47,447 nt of DNA, from the NCBI GenBank assembly GCA_023265175.1, contig JAHFUI010000013.1:1-47447 (forward strand). The letters run 5' to 3'. This DNA comes from Acidobacteriota bacterium (GTDB taxonomy: Bacteria > Acidobacteriota > Vicinamibacteria > Vicinamibacterales > CAVVIG01). The first letter of the stretch is position 1. Each line of letters starts with the position of its first letter. Below are positions 44,297 through 47,447 of this stretch, in pieces. The translations under genes and the position numbers were made by a program. The notes beneath the pieces were generated by a model. That model worked only from the letters and a program-made list of their open reading frames with translations, did not search any database and was not told the DNA's origin.

Positions 44297-44787
44297 GCGC
44301 GGAGGCGAAACTCTGGGTTCACGGGCTGATCCAGGTCGACCACGAGCTGTGCGTGCGGCGAGAGGCTGAGCGCGTACCACGCCAGCGCCTTGGTGGCCGG
44401 TCCTTGGACGACCTGACCGTTCTCGTCGAACTGACTTCCGTGACAGGGGCACTCGAACCCGGGTCCGCCGCGTTTCACATTGCAACCGAGGTGCGTGCAC
44501 ACCGACGAGATGGAGTAGAAGCCGTCGGCCCCATTGAACACGTACAGTCGCCGGTCGGGCAGGAAGGTCACGGCGCCTGGCGGGAAAACCGTCGGCGGCC
44601 CGATGCCGAACCGGCGCGATGGCTCGTACAGCACGTTCGGCACCAGGAACCGAACGGTGGCTGCGAGGAAGCCCGCGGTCGCTGCGCCGATGCCGATGCA
44701 CCCGATGACGAACATGCTGCGCCGCACGCGATCGGGGCGTTCCGGTTTCTCGGCCACGCTCCCAGGCGGAACGCGATCGTTCGTCAT
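44293..44787 (-). CDS. Rieske 2Fe-2S subunit of a quinol oxidoreductase
   Basis: The 164-residue protein has an N-terminal membrane helix with a twin-Arg-like start ('RRSMFVIGCIGIGAATAGF'). The cluster motifs are 'CTHLGC' and 'CPCHGS', with the two Cys and two His ligands and the disulphide Cys in place. It belongs to a bc-type quinol oxidoreductase with the cytochrome b downstream. Its stop codon falls in the end of an inserted palindromic element. Its start overlaps the upstream oxidoreductase gene by four bases. Confidence 0.93.
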   Translation of the reverse strand: MTNDRVPPGSVAEKPERPDRVRRSMFVIGCIGIGAATAGFLAATVRFLVPNVLYEPSRRFGIGPPTVFPPGAVTFLPDRRLYVFNGADGFYSISSVCTHLGCNVKRGGPGFECPCHGSQFDENGQVVQGPATKALAWYALSLSPHAQLVVDLDQPVNPEFRLRA

Positions 44788-46694
44788 GCCCGCCCCTCGT
44801 CCATTGATTCGTGATACAACCCGAGCGCGGTCTGCGGCGACTCGTCGATTTCAAGGGCTTCCATCGTGATGGCTCCCGTGGGACATCGTTCGGCGCACAG
44901 CCCGCACCGAATGCACCGCGCTTCGTCTTTGACGATGGCGGCCACGTCGGTTCCGGCGCCGATGGCCTCACGCACGGCGTCGATCGCCGCCGATGGGCGC
45001 AGGCGTGACGCCGGCACGAGCGCGAGGCAGGCTTCGGGACAGATCTCAACGCACCCGCTGCAGAGGATGCAGCGCTCCGAGTCGAAAATCGTCTCGACGT
45101 TGCACCACAGGCAGCGCGACCCCTCCAGGCGCGCCTGTTCCTCGCTGTAGCCCACCTCCACTTCGCGAAAGCCGGTGCGCCGCGTGACCGGCAAGGTCGG
45201 AACGGTCTGGCGTGGGATCCGATCGTATCGATCGCCCGCGCGGTTCAATGCGATGGGCCGGAACCGCGCGTGTGCGCGGGGCACGGTCCCGCCGCCGAGC
45301 GATTCATGAATCGCGAGCGCCGCGCGCTTGCCGTCGGCCTCCGCCTCGATCACGATGCGCGGCCCGAACGCCAGATCGCCGCCGCAGAACACCCCCTGCA
45401 TCGTCGTGGCGAGCGTGCGGGCGCTGACGGCCACCAAACCGCGCGGAGTGATCTCAATCTCGGAATCCGCCGCCAGACAGCTCGTGTCCGGCTGCTGGCC
45501 CACGGCCAGGATGATCGTGTCGGCGTCGACACGCCGCTCGGTGTTCGGCGTGAACGACGGATTGAAACGACCGTTCGCGTCGACGAGCGCCGCCACGTCG
45601 AGCGTCTCCAGTCCAACGACCCGTCCCTCCCGGCCGAGGATCGCTTTCGGGCCCACGCCCGGCAGAAGCGTGATGCCCTCTTCCTCGGCTTCGCGCACCT
45701 CGTCGGGATGTGCCGGCATCTGCGCGCGCGATTCGAGCGAGACCAGTTGCACGTGCCGTGCGCCGAGGCGCAGGGCTGTTCGCGCAGCGTCGATGAACGC
45801 ATTGTCGTAGCCCCACGTCTGCAGCAACTGCTCGGCGCCTCCGGACAATTCGGGGCGTTCTTCTGCAGCCGCGTACCGGAGGGCCGTCCGCGCAACGTCG
45901 ATGGCGACATTACCGCCGCCGATGACGATCACGCGCTCGCCAAGCGCGACCCGGTAGCCCAGGTTCGCGTTCAGCAGAAAGTCGACGCCGTTGATGACGC
46001 CGTCGAGATCGTGGCCGGGAATATTCAGGTCGCGGCCGCGCGACGCGCCGAGGGCGAGAAAGACCGCGGCGTACCCGTTGCGGCGCAGATCGCCGACCGT
46101 GAAGTCGCGGCCGAGCCGCCACTCCAACTTCAGCTCCACACCGAGCGACAGGATTTGATCGACCTCGGCGCGAATCAGATCGCGCGACAGCCGGTACTCG
46201 GGCACGCCCTGATAGAGCATGCCGCCGACGACCGGCGCGGCGTCGAACAGCGTGACGCGGTAGCCAACGAGCGCCAGATCGTGCGCGCAACTCAGTCCGG
46301 CCGGACCGGCGCCGATGACGGCGACGCGGGCGGCACCGCCCGCGCCCGTGACGGCCAGCTGCAGCGGCGTCAACGGCGCCGGTTGGGCGCTCAGCGTGTT
46401 TTCGACGCCGTGCCGCTCGGTCAGCGTCCGCTTGAGCGCGCGAATCGAGATGGGCTGATCGATGACGCCGCGGCGACACTTCAACTCGCAGGGATGCGCG
46501 CAGATGCGACCGCAGATCGATGCGAGCGGGTTCGGGGCGCGGGCAATCCGATATCCGCGCGCGGTATCCCCTTCGGCGACGGCGCGAACGTACCCGCCGG
46601 CGTTGGTGCGCACCGGGCAGGCGGTGCGGCAGGGAAGCAGATTGAGGAAGTACTGGAAGTCGGGAACGACCGCCGAGTACTCTCGCGCCGCCAT
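44784..46694 (-). CDS. FAD-dependent NAD(P) oxidoreductase with Fe-S domains
   Basis: The 636-residue protein resembles the glutamate synthase small subunit/dihydropyrimidine dehydrogenase class. The N-terminal domain has cluster cysteines ('CRTACPVRTNAGGYV', 'CGRICAHPCELKCRRG'). A FAD-binding Rossmann site 'VAVIGAGPAGLSCAHDLAL' and an NAD(P) site 'VIVIGGGNVAIDVARTAL' follow. A C-terminal two-cluster ferredoxin domain contains 'CILCSGCVEICPEAC' and 'CIRCGLCAERCPTG'. As first membrane-complex gene before the Rieske subunit, it could feed NAD(P)H or ferredoxin electrons to the cytochrome b module. That coupling is inferred from the operon only. Confidence 0.88.
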   Translation of the reverse strand: MAAREYSAVVPDFQYFLNLLPCRTACPVRTNAGGYVRAVAEGDTARGYRIARAPNPLASICGRICAHPCELKCRRGVIDQPISIRALKRTLTERHGVENTLSAQPAPLTPLQLAVTGAGGAARVAVIGAGPAGLSCAHDLALVGYRVTLFDAAPVVGGMLYQGVPEYRLSRDLIRAEVDQILSLGVELKLEWRLGRDFTVGDLRRNGYAAVFLALGASRGRDLNIPGHDLDGVINGVDFLLNANLGYRVALGERVIVIGGGNVAIDVARTALRYAAAEERPELSGGAEQLLQTWGYDNAFIDAARTALRLGARHVQLVSLESRAQMPAHPDEVREAEEEGITLLPGVGPKAILGREGRVVGLETLDVAALVDANGRFNPSFTPNTERRVDADTIILAVGQQPDTSCLAADSEIEITPRGLVAVSARTLATTMQGVFCGGDLAFGPRIVIEAEADGKRAALAIHESLGGGTVPRAHARFRPIALNRAGDRYDRIPRQTVPTLPVTRRTGFREVEVGYSEEQARLEGSRCLWCNVETIFDSERCILCSGCVEICPEACLALVPASRLRPSAAIDAVREAIGAGTDVAAIVKDEARCIRCGLCAERCPTGAITMEALEIDESPQTALGLYHESMDEGRA

Positions 46695-46709
46695 AATGTA
46701 ACCGCGCGC

Positions 46710-47321
46710 TCAACGCGCGAGCACGAGATCGACAGTTGCCGGCTTACCGGCGTCGACCGTCACGGCCTTGGGTTGAGCCTTCGCTTTCGCGTGCCACACA
46801 GCGAGCTGGTAGCTTCCCGGCGGCACATTCTCGATGTCGTAGCGGCCGTCTTTGTTGGTCACAGCAAAGAACGGGTTCTGCAGCACGACGACGTACCCTT
46901 CCATCTCGGGGTGGACGCGACAGAGCTGCGTGTAGACGCACGGCGGTTTCGCGCACTTGCTGAACACGTAATCTTTGGTCTGCCCCTGGGGCCACGTCCC
47001 GAGGTTGTACTTCTCGTTGTCGGGCGAGAACACGTTGTGCGGCGTCGGATCGCTGTTCAGAAACTTCACCGTCGTCCCCGCGAGGATTGGGAGGACGCGC
47101 GGGATGAACTGGTACAGCTTCTGATCCATCTCGACTGGTTTGGCCGACGGTGCGAAGGTTCCCGGTGCCTGCTGCACGTAAACCACCGCGTCGGCGTTCG
47201 ATGCGAGGCCTGTGACTTTGACAGTGCCCGAGATGCTGCTACCGGCGCCGCCGAGCGGCCCCGAATGAGCGACGAAGACGGCGACGATGATAGAACCGAT
47301 GAAAGCCGAATGCCGGGCCAT
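46710..47321 (-). CDS. secreted cupredoxin (plastocyanin-like) with carboxypeptidase-regulatory-like tail
   Basis: The ATG at 47321, six bases after AAGGAG, gives 203 residues with a signal peptide (about 1-26). The type 1 copper set is complete: His95 in 'TPHNVF', then Cys134, His137 and Met140 in 'LCRVHPEM'. The last ~50 residues ('AVTNKDGRYDIENVPPGSYQ') resemble a carboxypeptidase-regulatory-like beta sandwich. It lies 15 bases upstream of the oxidoreductase gene and is a good candidate for the soluble electron carrier of this operon. Confidence 0.87.
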   Translation of the reverse strand: MARHSAFIGSIIVAVFVAHSGPLGGAGSSISGTVKVTGLASNADAVVYVQQAPGTFAPSAKPVEMDQKLYQFIPRVLPILAGTTVKFLNSDPTPHNVFSPDNEKYNLGTWPQGQTKDYVFSKCAKPPCVYTQLCRVHPEMEGYVVVLQNPFFAVTNKDGRYDIENVPPGSYQLAVWHAKAKAQPKAVTVDAGKPATVDLVLAR

Positions 47322-47447
47322 GAGCAGCTCCTTGTGCGCCGGGCTAAACCGGCGAGGTGTAGTGAATGAAAGAGTCATACGGTGAAGGCCTAGCGAGCCA
47401 CACCGACCCCGAGTCATGCGGAGCGGCCCGAGAGGACCGCGTCGAAG
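47322..47447. other. upstream region of the respiratory operon, window end
   Basis: This region precedes the first gene of the minus-strand operon and should hold its promoter. An open frame runs through it, but the AAGGAG-backed ATG at 47321 is the supported start. No palindrome or second gene was seen before the window ends. Confidence 0.4.

Overview
The window looks like chromosome from a high-GC Acidobacteriota, most likely a Vicinamibacteria-type soil or groundwater organism. The pointers are a TIGR03435/DUF3738 'soil-associated' protein (11557-12417), a hairpin repeat of the KAGPAKAGHY-encoding type after a PQQ dehydrogenase (about 3576-3608), many other palindromic repeats, and the overall gene mix. 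This placement is inference from memory of these families; no search was run. No rRNA, tRNA, CRISPR array or phage genes were seen.

Layout. (1) 1-1.8 kb: two palindromic repeats, a MazEF-type toxin-antitoxin pair with an operator over its start codon, and a methyltransferase. (2) 1.8-6.2 kb: a secreted oxidation module with a PQQ dehydrogenase carrying the lanthanide-type Asp pair, an NHL-repeat protein, a cupin and, divergently, a monoheme cytochrome c. (3) 6.5-9.6 kb: a stand-alone formylmethanofuran:H4MPT formyltransferase (ftr/fhcD), then an NfeD protease-slipin pair. (4) 9.7-12.4 kb: an isomerase remnant, a tyrosine-phosphatase-like protein, a second toxin-antitoxin pair (RHH/PIN) and the TIGR03435 protein. 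(5) 12.8-18.8 kb: nucleic-acid genes, comprising a HAD phosphatase fused to a HerA-like ATPase, LigA carrying an in-frame palindromic element, and PolX with a PHP domain. (6) 18.9-40.3 kb: a stress and dormancy-like island with an alpha/beta hydrolase, three tandem UspA proteins plus a fragment of a fourth, a Met-rich secreted protein, two P-type ATPases (Na/K-like and MgtA-like), a HigBA-type pair, an NtrC-type AAA+ protein enclosed by 160-bp inverted repeats, a PAS histidine kinase, a CBS protein, a GNAT/acyl-CoA synthetase fusion, DUF302 and DUF5335 proteins, a lone receiver protein and a divergent GroEL. (7) 40.3-47.3 kb, all minus strand: a respiratory operon of cupredoxin, FAD/Fe-S oxidoreductase, Rieske protein, fused cytochrome b, octaheme cytochrome c and lipoprotein cytochrome c.

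How the parts may work together. The PQQ dehydrogenase would pass periplasmic electrons to a cytochrome c. The terminal operon looks like a variant quinol:cytochrome c/cupredoxin oxidoreductase in which an octaheme subunit replaces cytochrome c1. The stress island pairs ion pumps and nucleotide-binding stress proteins with a dispersed two-component system in which receiver and AAA+ modules sit on separate proteins.

The most unusual feature is how palindromic elements interact with genes. One sits in frame inside ligA (about 47 extra residues). Others supply or abut the stop codons of the alpha/beta hydrolase, polX, the Rieske gene and the PQQ dehydrogenase. A 245-bp TTAA-ended element with perfect 26-bp inverted ends splits the Rieske-cytochrome b operon. 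A 1.38-kb unit with near-identical 160-bp inverted ends carries a lone AAA+ sigma-54 activator gene.
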